A stretch of DNA of 64,000 nucleotides from VAZQ01 sp963771845 (GTDB lineage: Bacteria; Pseudomonadota; Alphaproteobacteria; Rhizobiales; Xanthobacteraceae), in contig CAVYVC010000024.1 of NCBI GenBank assembly GCA_963771845.1, forward strand, positions 434,001 to 498,000, written 5' to 3'. Within the stretch, counting starts at the first letter, position 1. Each line of letters opens with the position of its first letter. A program made the position numbers and the translations under genes. A model generated the notes under the pieces. The model did not search any database and was not told where the DNA came from. It saw only the letters and a list, made by a program, of their open reading frames with translations. Below are positions 31,823-41,017 of this stretch, piece after piece.

Positions 31823-34060
31823 CTAATCGACCAAATAGATCGGGCTTGACCAGGCTTGATGACCGTCCGCCTGTGTCAAGCGCAGGTAGACCGGCAAATC
31901 GGCCCCGCCCTTGTAGGCAACATGATGCTCGAATGTCAGCCGGCGGCTCCAGTGGGCCTCGGGCAGCCGGTAGACACTGAGCTTCCGGCCAAGGCCGCCG
32001 CCGTCGAAGACTATCGTGTCGTCTGAGAGAGCCGCGAGATCGACCTCGCCCGAGACGATATTGGTTTCGACGCGCAAGCGACCTGCGCGCGCGCGATCGA
32101 GCCAAAGGTCAATGCCGGCAAGGTTTCCGGTCGTCACCGAACTCCAGCCGAGCGCGGTCCCCGGGCTGATTTCCTGCACCCTGCGTTCGGGGTTGAGAAA
32201 GTTCACTGGCGCAAAGCGCGCGATGCGGTTGTCCGCAACGGCAAGCCTGCCTTGCCAGACGGTCTCGCGGCCGCGTCCGCGATACTGCGCGCCTTGCCAG
32301 AGGATACGGATCCGCCGGCCAAGATCGCAGGCGGCAATCGGTCGCGCGGATTGAACGACTTGCGCGCCGTGAAGCACGTCCACCCGATCGAGCGGCGCCG
32401 TGCCGATCACCTCGACGCACAACGTCATTGGCACAGCCGAGGGGCGAATAATGTCGCCCATCATGGCTTGACGCGTTGGGAACTCCTGCGCCGGACCGAG
32501 CTTGGGATCTTCGGAAAATCCGGTTACGTTTTCCGCGAACCTTCCGCACACGTCGAGAAATATTCGTGCGCCGGTCGTTCCGTAATGATGCCGTTTGCGC
32601 AAGGCCTCGAACAGCGCATCGCGCGTGAGTTCCGGCATGAAATAACAGCTCAACCCGCCGATCGCGCCAAACGAAGAGGCGCCCGGCATGGTTGCTCCGG
32701 GGCGGCCTTTGTGGTCGTCGCTGTGACACACCACGCCAACGCGAAAGCCCATCTCGAATGCGTCATGCAGAAGCCATTCGAACGTGCCCCACGTCGAATG
32801 CACCTCAACGGTGCGCTCGATCCGGCCGTCATGCGCATGTTTGAGGTCAGCGTAGCGCCCGCCCACGTGGGCAATGACGCGGCAGTCCTCACTCGACAGC
32901 GCCTCGAACAATTTGCCGGCGGTATAGACTGCGGGCGTGGACGCCTCGCCCTCGACAAGAATGTGCGAGGAGCGCCGGATAGGCCGGCCTTCGCGGCGGA
33001 AAAACACATTACGATCGCCGCCCATGCCGGTATTGCCTGACCACTCGTAACCCGGCAGGCAGACGAATTTGCCCGGCTGATCAAACTGCGCGGTAAGCGC
33101 GTTGAGTTGGTGCCAGAACTCGTCGGTGATCTGGAAATCATTGCCCTGATGGCCAATCATATCGATGAAGGCCTTGTCGCGCGCGTAGCGGAAATACTCT
33201 TGCGCGGTCCCCATTCCGATGGTCTCGCCGCTCTGGCCGTGCAGATCGCCCCAGTAGCGCCGCAGCGCAGCCGCAGCGGCCACCCGCAGCGGATTGGCCT
33301 GCGCCGCGATCTCTCCATCCGCGATCAGGCTGACATCGAGATCGCCGATGTCATTGGCAACGAGGCCCTCGATCACCCGCGGTCCGTCCCCCTTTGCGAT
33401 GGTGATGACCGCGGGCAAGCCGCGCACCGGCAGTGAGCCCCGCAGCTCGAACGTGCCGGCTGCATCTGCGGTTGGATTGCCCCAAACGTCCTCGGCGACA
33501 ATTGCCAGCCGAAATGGCTCGCCCGCGACCACGAGCGAGGGCACAATCGCCTTCCATCGCGTCGCCGGTCCCGCTACGAGATCGAATGCCGGCTGCTCCC
33601 TGAGCTCGCAGAACTCGTAGGTCGCAAAGGCATCGACCGAAGTACGAAGCTCGACGTTCTTTTCCACATTGGTCTGCAGCCGCAGACCCGGCGACCCTTG
33701 CCTGCGGTCACCGAGCCGGATGGTCAAGGTATCGCCCGCGCGCAGATAGCCGCGGCCGACACGGATGAGCAGGGTGTTGGCATAGGGGCGGATATTGAGG
33801 CGATCAAACCAGACTTCGAGCTTTGCGCCGTTGCTTGCTTCGACGGTGGTAAAGTTCGGCGCTTGCGCCTTGTCAAACTGGGGCTTGCTCAAGTCCGACG
33901 TCGTTCGCCACGAGACTTTCACCATGCCGGTGTCGTCGATGCCAAATGTCCCAGCCGTATAGACGAGCACGAGCTCGGCGCAGGAGCCGGCCACAAATGG
34001 GCCGGCCGACAGGAGCTTGATCGAGCCCATGTGCTCAGGAAGGTATTTCGAATACGGCAT
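31823..34060 (-). CDS. PHP/DUF3604-like metal-dependent hydrolase
   Basis: 745 residues, no signal peptide seen. The N-terminal 260 residues are beta-rich. The core from about 265 begins RRYWGDLHGQSGETIGMGTA, the H-x-H...E pattern of PHP-type phosphoesterase domains, followed by YARDKAFIDMIGHQGNDFQI, FVCLPGYEWSGNTGMGGDRN, RVIAHVGGRYADLKHAHDGR and VGVVCHSDDHKGRPGATMPG, each supplying likely metal-binding His/Asp. This matches the DUF3604 family, whose reaction is unknown. It is divergent from the Bug-family binding-protein gene 95 bases away, so the two may share a control region. Confidence 0.78.
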   Translation of the reverse strand: MPYSKYLPEHMGSIKLLSAGPFVAGSCAELVLVYTAGTFGIDDTGMVKVSWRTTSDLSKPQFDKAQAPNFTTVEASNGAKLEVWFDRLNIRPYANTLLIRVGRGYLRAGDTLTIRLGDRRQGSPGLRLQTNVEKNVELRTSVDAFATYEFCELREQPAFDLVAGPATRWKAIVPSLVVAGEPFRLAIVAEDVWGNPTADAAGTFELRGSLPVRGLPAVITIAKGDGPRVIEGLVANDIGDLDVSLIADGEIAAQANPLRVAAAAALRRYWGDLHGQSGETIGMGTAQEYFRYARDKAFIDMIGHQGNDFQITDEFWHQLNALTAQFDQPGKFVCLPGYEWSGNTGMGGDRNVFFRREGRPIRRSSHILVEGEASTPAVYTAGKLFEALSSEDCRVIAHVGGRYADLKHAHDGRIERTVEVHSTWGTFEWLLHDAFEMGFRVGVVCHSDDHKGRPGATMPGASSFGAIGGLSCYFMPELTRDALFEALRKRHHYGTTGARIFLDVCGRFAENVTGFSEDPKLGPAQEFPTRQAMMGDIIRPSAVPMTLCVEVIGTAPLDRVDVLHGAQVVQSARPIAACDLGRRIRILWQGAQYRGRGRETVWQGRLAVADNRIARFAPVNFLNPERRVQEISPGTALGWSSVTTGNLAGIDLWLDRARAGRLRVETNIVSGEVDLAALSDDTIVFDGGGLGRKLSVYRLPEAHWSRRLTFEHHVAYKGGADLPVYLRLTQADGHQAWSSPIYLVD

Positions 34061-34155
34061 CCGGGGTCACGATCCAAGGTACGGAGCTGGGAACCAAGCG
34101 GGCAGTGCGCCGATATGATATGCGATGCCGGCCACGAAAGAAGGAGCCATCCGCC

Positions 34156-35124
34156 ATGGTGACGTTGTGTCGGTTTATTTTGATTCTCATGCTCACCGGC
34201 GGCTCCGCTGCGCTGACTGCATCGGCGGCTGAGTGGCCGAGCCGGCCAATTCGCTTCGTCGTTCCATTTCCGGCGGGCGGATCGACCGATGTGGCCGCGC
34301 GCGGCGTCGGCGACTATCTGGCGCGCACTTTCGGCCAGCAGATCGTGGTTGAAAACAAGTCAGGCGCCAACGGAAACGTCGGCATCGAGCATGCGGCGAA
34401 AAGTCTCCCCGACGGCTACACCGTCCTGATCGCAACCGACGCGGTGAGCAGTAATCCGCATGTCTACAAGATGAGCTTCGACCCGTTGCAGGAGCTTCTC
34501 CCGGTGATCGAGCTGTCGCACCAACCGATCGCGCTCGCTGCCCATCCTTCGCTCGGCGTAACCACGCTTGCCGAACTCACCACGCTCGCAAAGAAGCAGC
34601 CGGGCTTGCGGTTTGCGACCGGAAGCGGCGCGGGCTCGCTCCAGGCCATGGTCGCACTGTGGTACGCGAGCCTTGCTGGCATCACGCTTGAGCAGGTGCC
34701 TTATCGTGGCGGTGGCCCGGCGATCAACGATCTGATCGCCGGCCATGTCCAACTCGGCTCGCTTGGCACGACCCCGCTGCTTCCCCATTACACCGCCGGG
34801 ACGCTCTATCTGCTCGCGCAATCCATGGCGGTGCGCTCGCCGTCGCTGCCGAACGTGCCGACGTTTCAGGAAGCCGGCATGAGCGGGCTCGTGGTCGATC
34901 AACGCATCGGCGTATTCCTGCCCAAGGGCACCTCGCGCGACATCGCCGAGCGTCTCAACAGCGAGATCAACGCTGCACTGCGTGACGACAAGGTGCGCAA
35001 AAGCTTCGCTGATCAGGCACAGGAAGCCGCGGGAGGAACGGCCGAGCAGTACGCAAGACTGGTGCGCGAAGATTCGGAAAAGTACGCCCGGCTGGTGAAA
35101 GAGCTCAATGTGAAAGTGGAATGA
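34156..35124 (+). CDS. Bug/TctC-family tripartite tricarboxylate transporter binding protein
   Basis: 322 residues. Signal peptide ILILMLTGGSAALTASAAEW, then the signature WPSRPIRFVVPFPAGGSTDV, VVENKSGANGNVGIEHAAKS, and the ligand loop LEQVPYRGGGPAINDLIAGH. Periplasmic Bug proteins bind carboxylates or other small acids and feed TctAB permeases; no tctA/tctB is nearby, so it is an orphan receptor, as is common. AAGGAG lies 9 bases before the ATG at 34156. The last 80 bases of this gene plus the downstream region recur in diverged form at 47175-48323, broken there by an IS630. Confidence 0.92.
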   Translation: MVTLCRFILILMLTGGSAALTASAAEWPSRPIRFVVPFPAGGSTDVAARGVGDYLARTFGQQIVVENKSGANGNVGIEHAAKSLPDGYTVLIATDAVSSNPHVYKMSFDPLQELLPVIELSHQPIALAAHPSLGVTTLAELTTLAKKQPGLRFATGSGAGSLQAMVALWYASLAGITLEQVPYRGGGPAINDLIAGHVQLGSLGTTPLLPHYTAGTLYLLAQSMAVRSPSLPNVPTFQEAGMSGLVVDQRIGVFLPKGTSRDIAERLNSEINAALRDDKVRKSFADQAQEAAGGTAEQYARLVREDSEKYARLVKELNVKVE

Positions 35125-35214
35125 ACGGCCCCGGCACCGCCGCGACGCGCTCCGGCGCGAATCAAGACGTGAGCGTCTTGCTGCTCTTCCCTGATATTGG
35201 GCAACCGCGCTCTG

Positions 35215-35653
35215 TTATTCTTCATACGCGATGTAGCGTATGATCTTCCAGCTTCCATCCGCCTGCCTGCGAAAGATGTCCATACCGGGCTCGATGGATT
35301 CCGCGGATGAGCCTGGAAAACCGACGGCTGAGGTCCTCAGTCGCCATATGAGACGAACGACGGCGAGTTCACCCGAAACCAGGACTTCCTTGATTTCGAG
35401 GCTGTAGGAATATTTTTTTGTCCGGTCGCCCAATGAACGGTGCAGCAGGCTGCAGATGTCGCCGTAGTTGCGCTCGGGATGGCCTCGGAAATCGTAACGC
35501 AGCTCAGGAGAGAATAGGCCGCACGCGGCTTGCGCATTGCCTGCGTTGAAAGCCGCGGTCCATTTCTCCAGCGCAGCGCGGATTGCCTGCTCGGATGCCT
35601 CGCTTGGCTCCGCCGTCGCGCGGTTTCCATCCGGTAGCGGCCGCCTTGCAGAT
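35215..35653 (-). pseudogene. SnoaL-like protein gene, 5' end cut off next to IS66
   Basis: The minus frame ending at 35215 reads EQAIRAALEKWTAAFNAGNA, ELRYDFRGHPERNYGDICSL, SLEIKEVLVSGELAVVRLIW and DIFRRQADGSWKIIRYIAYE, a SnoaL/NTF2-like domain of about 130 residues. Upstream the frame meets a TAA at 35654-35656 without any ATG, GTG or suitable start before the domain, so the N-terminus (probably a signal peptide) is lost. The loss coincides with the left side of the IS66 element. A second, shorter copy of the same gene is at 48407-48598. The intact function would be a small isomerase-like or ketosteroid-type protein; unknown. Confidence 0.75.
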
Positions 35654-35670
35654 TACTTGAGGGTGTGAGT

Positions 35671-35700
35671 CATGTGACTATTCATAGGAATAGTCACATG
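35671..35700 (+). promoter_or_regulatory. perfect hairpin covering the tnpA start
   Basis: CATGTGACTATTC, loop ATAG, GAATAGTCACATG: 13-bp arms, four-base loop. The right arm ends with the tnpA start codon (35698-35700) and its AGGA ribosome site overlaps the loop and right arm, so the folded RNA would hide the initiation site. Confidence 0.7.
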
Positions 35701-36060
35701 ACGAACGGGAGAGTTGAGGTCATCACGTCGGTTGAGCGGCGGCGACGCTGGAGCTCGGCGGAGAAGAAGCAACTCGTGGCGGCATCGCTGGAGTCGGGTG
35801 CCAGCGTTTCGACGGTTGCGCGGGATGCCGGGATTCATCCAAGCCAGCTGTATGGCTGGCGCCGTCAGCTGCGTGCACTGCGGGGAATCGGCTTTGCGCC
35901 GGTGCAGATCGCTCCTGGGGATTCGCCAGGCGGTCTGGCCGGTCCGAGTGCGATCGAGATCGAGTTTGCGAGCGGAGCGCGGATGCGGGTCACGGGCGCG
36001 GTCGACCCGGCGACGCTGACGGCGGCGGTTGCGGCACTGGCCGATGGACGGCGGCGATGA
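35698..36060 (+). CDS. tnpA: IS66 TnpA (HTH accessory protein)
   Basis: 120 residues: helix-turn-helix RRRRWSSAEKKQLVAASLES with DAGIHPSQLYGWRRQLRALR, and a C-terminal ADPATLTAAVAAL-like segment. It is the first gene of the IS66 set, required for efficient transposition in this family though its exact job is unclear. Its stop overlaps tnpB by four bases. The start codon is inside a 30-base perfect hairpin. Confidence 0.93.
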   Translation: MTNGRVEVITSVERRRRWSSAEKKQLVAASLESGASVSTVARDAGIHPSQLYGWRRQLRALRGIGFAPVQIAPGDSPGGLAGPSAIEIEFASGARMRVTGAVDPATLTAAVAALADGRRR

Positions 36061-36404
36061 TCCCCATTCCCTCGGGGGTCCGCGTGTGGATTGCGACGGG
36101 CCACACCGACATGCGTCGTGGTATGAACTCTCTGGCCTTGCTGGTGCAGGAAGCGTTCAAGCGTGATCCTCACGCCGGAGATCTGTATGTGTTCCGTGGG
36201 AAGACCGGCAAGCTGATCAAGATTCTCTGGCACGATGGCCTGGGCATGTCGCTCTATGCCAAGCGGCTGGAGCGCGGCAGGTTCGTTTGGCCGTCGGCCA
36301 TGGCCGGCGTTGTTTCGATCTCGATGTCGCAACTCGCTTACATGCTGGACGGAATCGATTGGAGAAATCCCCAGCACACATGGCGTCCCACGGCGGCCGG
36401 ATGA
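36057..36404 (+). CDS. tnpB: IS66 TnpB (Orf2 family)
   Basis: 115 residues: MIPIPSGVRVWIATGHTDMR, then RDPHAGDLYVFRGKTGKLIK, WHDGLGMSLYAKRLERGRFV, the characteristic IS66 Orf2 pattern. Complete. ATGA overlap with tnpA indicates translational coupling. Needed together with TnpA and TnpC for movement. Confidence 0.96.
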   Translation: MIPIPSGVRVWIATGHTDMRRGMNSLALLVQEAFKRDPHAGDLYVFRGKTGKLIKILWHDGLGMSLYAKRLERGRFVWPSAMAGVVSISMSQLAYMLDGIDWRNPQHTWRPTAAG

Positions 36405-36476
36405 GCGGTGAATAAAGCTGCGACTCATTGACTCAGGGTGCACACGAATCAGCGCGATTGTGCTGGTGTTGCGCGC

Positions 36477-38060
36477 ATGGTCGAGAGCGCTGATCATCTC
36501 CCAGACAACGCAGACGTGCTGAAGGCGGCGCTGATTGAGACGCGCGCCAAGCTGGTGGGCGCGGAAGCGCTGATCGAGCACCTGCAATTGGTGATCGCGA
36601 AGATGAAGCGCGCGATGTTCGGTCCGCGCTCCGAGCGCAGCCAACGGCTCATCGATCAACTGGAATTGCAGCTCGAGGAGCTCGCCGCGGCTGCGGGAGA
36701 GGATGAGACGAAGGGCGAGCCGGCGCGCGTCCACGTGCAGGGCTTCACGCGCCGTCAGGCGACGCGGCGCAACTTTCCCGCCGATCTGCCGCGCCGGCGC
36801 GTCGTCCACCCGGCGCCGACCTCCTGCCCTTGTTGCGGCGGCAGCAAGCTCTCCAAGATCGGCGAAGACATCACCGAGACGCTCGATGTGGTGCCGCGGC
36901 AATGGTTCGTGACCGAGCATGTGCGGGAGAAGTTCAGCTGCCGGTCTTGCGAGAGGATAAGTCAGCCGCCCGCGCCCTTCCATGCGATCGCACGGGGCTT
37001 CGCCGGGCCGAGCCTGTTGGCGATGATGCTGGTCGACAAATACGCCAATCATCAGCCGCTCAACCGCCAGAGCGAGCAATTTGCACGCGAGGGCATCGAG
37101 CTCTCGGTCTCGACAATGGCGGATCATGTCGGCGCCTGCGCGGCCGCGCTGATGCCGCTCTATGAGCTGATCAAGTCGCACGTCTTCGCGGCCGAACGCA
37201 TTCACGGCGACGACACCACCGTGCCGGTGCTGGCGAAGGTGAAGACCCGTACCGGTCGGATTTGGACCTATGTCCGTGACGACCGTCCGTTCAGTGGCAA
37301 AGCGCCGCCCGCTGCCGTGTTCTTCTACTCACCGGATCGCGCCAGCATCCATCCCGAGCAGCATCTCGCCGGATATTCCGGGATCCTGCAGGCCGACGCC
37401 TATGCCGGGTTCAACAGGCTCTACGACGCGAGTCGAAAGCCAGGGCCGATCACGGAAGCCGGATGCTGGGCGCATGCGAGACGCAAGCTGTTCGAGCTTG
37501 CCGATATCGCCTCGAAGGCGCGCGACCACAAGCCGGCGACGATCTCGCCGATCGCTTTCGAGGCGGTTCAGAAGTTCGACGCCATCTTCATGCTGGAACG
37601 CTCGATCAACGGCTTATCGCCCGAAGCGCGCGTGGCTGCGCGCCGCAGAGACATCGCGCCATTGGTCAATAATCTCATTGAATGGATGAAACGCGAGCGA
37701 GCCAAGCTCTCGCGCCACAACGAAGTGGCCAAAGCGATGGACTACATGCTCAAGCGCATCAACATCTTCACGCGCTTCCTCGCGGATGGCCGCATCTGCC
37801 TGAGCAACAATGCGGCCGAGCGCGTGCTGCGCGGGATTGCTCTCGGCCGTAAATCATGGCTGTTCGCCGGCTCCGATCGCGGCGGCGAGCGCGCCGCGGT
37901 CATGCTGACGCTGATTCAAACGGCCAAGCTCAATGACATCGATCCCCAAGCCTGGCTGGCCGACGTGCTGGCCCGGATCGCCGATCACAAGATCACCGAC
38001 CTGGCCGCACTGCTGCCCTGGAATTGGCACCACGCGATCCCTCTCTCTCGCGCCGCCTGA
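36477..38060 (+). CDS. tnpC: IS66 TnpC transposase
   Basis: About 527 residues, full length. An N-terminal coiled coil (LVGAEALIEHLQLVIAKMKR) and LPRRRVVHPAPTSCPCCGGS (zinc-finger-like CPCC...CRSC) precede the DDE core: ERIHGDDTTVPVLAKVKTRT (first Asp), LQADAYAGFNRLYDASRKPG (second Asp) and ICLSNNAAERVLRGIALGRK (Glu), ending in the C-terminal IS66 domain. ATG 36477 (MVESADHLPD) is the family-like start; a GTG at 36438 would add 13 residues. All catalytic residues are present, so this copy could be active. Confidence 0.95.
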   Translation: MVESADHLPDNADVLKAALIETRAKLVGAEALIEHLQLVIAKMKRAMFGPRSERSQRLIDQLELQLEELAAAAGEDETKGEPARVHVQGFTRRQATRRNFPADLPRRRVVHPAPTSCPCCGGSKLSKIGEDITETLDVVPRQWFVTEHVREKFSCRSCERISQPPAPFHAIARGFAGPSLLAMMLVDKYANHQPLNRQSEQFAREGIELSVSTMADHVGACAAALMPLYELIKSHVFAAERIHGDDTTVPVLAKVKTRTGRIWTYVRDDRPFSGKAPPAAVFFYSPDRASIHPEQHLAGYSGILQADAYAGFNRLYDASRKPGPITEAGCWAHARRKLFELADIASKARDHKPATISPIAFEAVQKFDAIFMLERSINGLSPEARVAARRRDIAPLVNNLIEWMKRERAKLSRHNEVAKAMDYMLKRINIFTRFLADGRICLSNNAAERVLRGIALGRKSWLFAGSDRGGERAAVMLTLIQTAKLNDIDPQAWLADVLARIADHKITDLAALLPWNWHHAIPLSRAA

Positions 38061-38077
38061 GCTTGTCGAAGGCTGAC

Positions 38078-38305
38078 ATGGCGGCGCCAGCTTCCGCGGT
38101 CACCATCAGCCGTGCCGCCGAAATCCTCGGCGAGGACGAGCAGCTCCTATGGGACTTGGCTGATGACATGGATCCGGAGGATGGCCGCCTCTGGATCTAT
38201 GGCACCGACGACCAGCAGACCATCGCCTTCACGCCTGCCGGGATGGAATATCTGCGGGAGCTGCTCGCCGAACACAAACGTAATCGGATGTCCCCGCGGT
38301 CTTGA
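38078..38305 (+). CDS. IS66-associated small protein
   Basis: 75 residues: MAAPASAVTISRAAEILGED, EQLLWDLADDMDPEDGRLWI, then YGTDDQQTIAFTPAGMEYLR. This acidic frame is a regular passenger at the 3' end of rhizobial IS66 elements. Starts 17 bases after the tnpC stop. Function unknown. Confidence 0.75.
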   Translation: MAAPASAVTISRAAEILGEDEQLLWDLADDMDPEDGRLWIYGTDDQQTIAFTPAGMEYLRELLAEHKRNRMSPRS

Positions 38306-38587
38306 GCGGACGGTTACGTCGCGCGAGGCAGCAACCAGGAAAGGGCGATTCCCATGACGATTGCGCCGTCTGGCGCAATGTCCGCTTAGGATTGCATCGG
38401 CGGGCGAATAAGGTCTGAAAAGTACTCTGCGCGTTCTTAGGCCCACATGCTCCCAGTCCATGTCTTTGATGCATGTAGTGTACTAGGATTATCAAGGACG
38501 AGGCCCGCTAAATTACCAAGCTGCGAATAGGCCGTTTGCAGCACGACATTGGGGTTTGCCCCGCTAGGGTTGATGCTCAGTACTGCG

Positions 38588-39401
38588 CCCATTGGCAGTC
38601 TTGTGCACCCAGCAGCGCTGGCCGCGCATCTTCGGCCACACGTCCTCGACCGCCTGCCAGAAGCCAAGCGCGCCGTCGGCGACCGCGAGCTCGGGGCCGA
38701 TCACAAGCCCACGCCGCTTGAGATCGAGGAGCAGCTCCCGCCAGGATTGCGTGCTCTCGCGCACGCCGTCGATGAGGCCAACAAGCTCTTTTTTGCCTCG
38801 GGGTGGCGCCGATGATGACCAAGAGGCACTGCGCGTCGTCCTCCAGGCGGGCCTGCACGTGGATGCCGTCGACCCAGAAGTAGACGTAGCGCTTGGCCGA
38901 AAGATCGCGTCTGCTCCAGCGCACGTGCTCGTCCGACCAAGCGTCCTTGAGCCGGCCGATGGTCGAGGCCGAGAGTCCGCCGGCATCCTTGCCAAGCAAA
39001 GCGGCGAGCGCCCCCTCGAAGTCGCCGGTAGAGACGCCCTTGAGATAGAGGATCGGAATGAGCACTTCGAGGCTCTTCGAGCGGCGCGCATAGGGAGGCA
39101 AAATCGCCGACGAAAAGCGGATGCGCGCGGAGCCTTCGCCGCCCCGATCGCGCACGCGCGGGCAGCGCACCGCGACCGGGCCGATGCCGGTCACGATCTC
39201 GCGCTCGGGCAGATGTCCGTGGCGCACCAGCCGCTGGCGACCATCGTCGGTGAGCTTGTCGGCATGGTAGCCCAGCAAGGCCGCAACCTCGGCCTCAACC
39301 GCTTGCGAAAGCAACGCTCGCGCGCCGTTGCGCAAAACCTCGGTCAGCGGATCGGCGAAAGTTCCTGGCTGGGAGAGTTGGAAAACGTTAGTGTCGGTCA
39401 C
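38588..39401 (-). pseudogene. IS256-family (mutator-type) transposase, frameshifted and truncated
   Basis: MTDTNVFQLSQPGTFADPLT, VLRNGARALLSQAVEAEVAA, RHGHLPEREIVTGIGPVAVR, LYLKGVSTGDFEGALAALLG and the first catalytic Asp in VYFWVDGIHVQARLEDDAQC. Near 38800 one base is missing, after which the family sequence continues in the next frame: KKELVGLIDGVRESTQSWRE and the second Asp in ELAVADGALGFWQAVEDVWP. It stops after HKTAN, roughly 270 of 400 residues, so the catalytic Glu is gone. Not active. Confidence 0.88.
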
Positions 39402-39471
39402 GGCGTATCACTCCTTCGGTGGAGAAGTGGAGGCTTCGAACACCCCCACGATACGCCGCCTTAACCCCTCA
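38588..39471 (-). mobile_element. truncated IS256-family element
   Basis: The element starts at about 39471 inside the binding-protein gene (TGAGGGGTTAAGGCGGCG at its end) and breaks off near 38588 after the transposase residues KTAN, so its far end is deleted. No second inverted repeat is left. Confidence 0.75.
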
Positions 39472-39881
39472 TGCCGTCACCAACTTTCGGCCATAGCTCC
39501 CCTGCAGCAACTGATCCACTACTGGCGTGGTACGAAGGGGGTAATCCTTAAAAGGATAGCAAATCGGCACGTTTAAGCCAGAAACTGGATTAGTCATTGC
39601 GTTCTGAAAGGATGTTTTTTCCATTCGAAAGAATGCATCAGGACTGACTATTACGCCCTTAGGATTGTTCGCTTTGAGCTTAGCAACCTCGCCTGCGAAT
39701 TTTGTTGCATCATTGTTAGTAGGAGGTGACTGGAAAAAACTGAAGTCTCTGTTAGTCACAATCTTGCGCCATTCAGCGGCCTCGCCTGTTGTCAGAGCTG
39801 GTCCGAGAAATCTGCACAGGGCGATAAGTGGAGTTTCTGCCTGACAGCGGGCACGCTGTGCCTGCCGAATCAGGAGAGACC

Positions 39882-40193
39882 ATGAGCAGACGACCCCGCC
39901 GGAACCACACACCGGCCTTCAAGGCGAAGGTGGCGCTTGCAGCCATCAAAGGCGATCGCACACTGGCTCAGCTGGCGGAGCAGTTCGACGTCCACCCCAA
40001 TCAGATCACATCATGGAAAGCGCAGCTCGAGGGCGGGGCTGCCGATGTATTTGGCCCCGGCGGCCATAATGGAGCGACGCAGCCGGCCATTGACGTGAAG
40101 TCACTGCACGCAAAGATCGGCGAACTGACGTTGGAGAACGATTTTTTAGAGGGGGCGCTCACCAAGGCGGGTTTGCTGAGCGCAAGGCGATGA
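39882..40193 (+). CDS. IS3-family OrfA (copy 1)
   Basis: 103 residues. Helix-turn-helix region (NHTPAFKAKVALAAIKGDRT, LAQLAEQFDVHPNQITSWKA) and a leucine-zipper-like tail (SLHAKIGELTLENDFLEGAL). AGGAGAG precedes the ATG at 39882. It binds the element ends and regulates or partners the transposase. Its stop overlaps orfB by four bases (ATGA), so orfB is reached by coupling or a frameshift. Confidence 0.95.
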   Translation: MSRRPRRNHTPAFKAKVALAAIKGDRTLAQLAEQFDVHPNQITSWKAQLEGGAADVFGPGGHNGATQPAIDVKSLHAKIGELTLENDFLEGALTKAGLLSARR

Positions 40194-41017
40194 TCGACCG
40201 CGAACACGATCTTCCGATCACGAAGCAGGCGGAGGTTCTGCGTATCAGCCGTGGCAGCGTCTACTACCTGCCGCGGCCGGTTCCGGAAGCCGACCTTGCG
40301 ATCATGCGGCGTCTCGACCGACTGCACCTGGAGTTCCCTTTCGCCGGCTCGCGGATGTTGCGAGGCCTGCTGGCGGCCGAGGGGTGCAAGATCGGACGTC
40401 GTCACGTGAAGACGCTGATGCGGCGGATGGGGATAGAGGCGCTCTATCGCCGTCCCCGCACCACGAAGCCGGAGCCGGGCCACAAAATCTACCCGTATCT
40501 GCTGCGTGGGATGGAGATTGTCCGGCCGAACCAGGTGTGGGCGATGGACATCACGTACATCCCGATGGCACGCGGCTTTGTCTATCTGGCCGTTGTGCTC
40601 GACTGGTTCAGCCGTCGCGTGCTGTCGTGGGGCGTATCGATCACCATGGAGGCGGCGTTCTGCGTCGAGACGCTGGAGGATGCTTTGGCTCGTCACGGCA
40701 AGCCGGGTATCTTCAATACCGACCAGGGTTCGCAGTTCACTGGCTCGGCCTTCACCGGCGTGCTCGCCACCAACGGCATTGCGATCAGCATGGACGGTAA
40801 AGGCGCTTGGCGGGACAATGTGTTCGTCGAGCGCCTGTGGCGCAGCGTCAAATACGAGGAGGTGTATCTGCGGGCCTACGAAAGCGTATCCGAGGCCCGC
40901 GCTTCGATCGGCCGCTACTTGGACTTTTATAATGGCCGGCGTCCACACTCGAGCCTTGACGGCAGCACGCCCGATCAAGCCTACTTCATCCCGCTGCCAC
41001 TCCGCTTGGCAGCCTAA
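40190..41017 (+). CDS. IS3-family OrfB transposase (copy 1)
   Basis: 275 residues. HTH_21-type start (EADLAIMRRLDRLHLEFPFA), then an rve integrase core: Asp in NQVWAMDITYIPMARGFVYL, Asp in GIFNTDQGSQFTGSAFTGVL, Glu in WRDNVFVERLWRSVKYEEVY, ending RPHSSLDGSTPDQAYF. Complete DDE set, so likely active. Identical to the copy at 42343-43170. Confidence 0.96.
   Translation: MIDREHDLPITKQAEVLRISRGSVYYLPRPVPEADLAIMRRLDRLHLEFPFAGSRMLRGLLAAEGCKIGRRHVKTLMRRMGIEALYRRPRTTKPEPGHKIYPYLLRGMEIVRPNQVWAMDITYIPMARGFVYLAVVLDWFSRRVLSWGVSITMEAAFCVETLEDALARHGKPGIFNTDQGSQFTGSAFTGVLATNGIAISMDGKGAWRDNVFVERLWRSVKYEEVYLRAYESVSEARASIGRYLDFYNGRRPHSSLDGSTPDQAYFIPLPLRLAA

Larger units (their letters stand above)
35657..38305 (+). 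mobile_element. IS66-family insertion sequence
   Basis: Carries the complete IS66 gene set tnpA-tnpB-tnpC plus the short accessory frame, all in one direction. The left limit is taken where SnoaL homology ends; the right limit lies between 38305 and the binding-protein fragment at 38437. I could not find matching terminal inverted repeats or an 8-bp target duplication, so the ends are approximate. Confidence 0.75.

Noticed and set aside
35865..37205. 446-codon minus-strand frame across tnpA/tnpB/tnpC
   Set aside because: IS66 proteins on the plus strand explain the sequence.
38564..39091. Separate gene in the second frame of the IS256 region
   Set aside because: It is the continuation of the same transposase after a one-base loss, not an independent protein.
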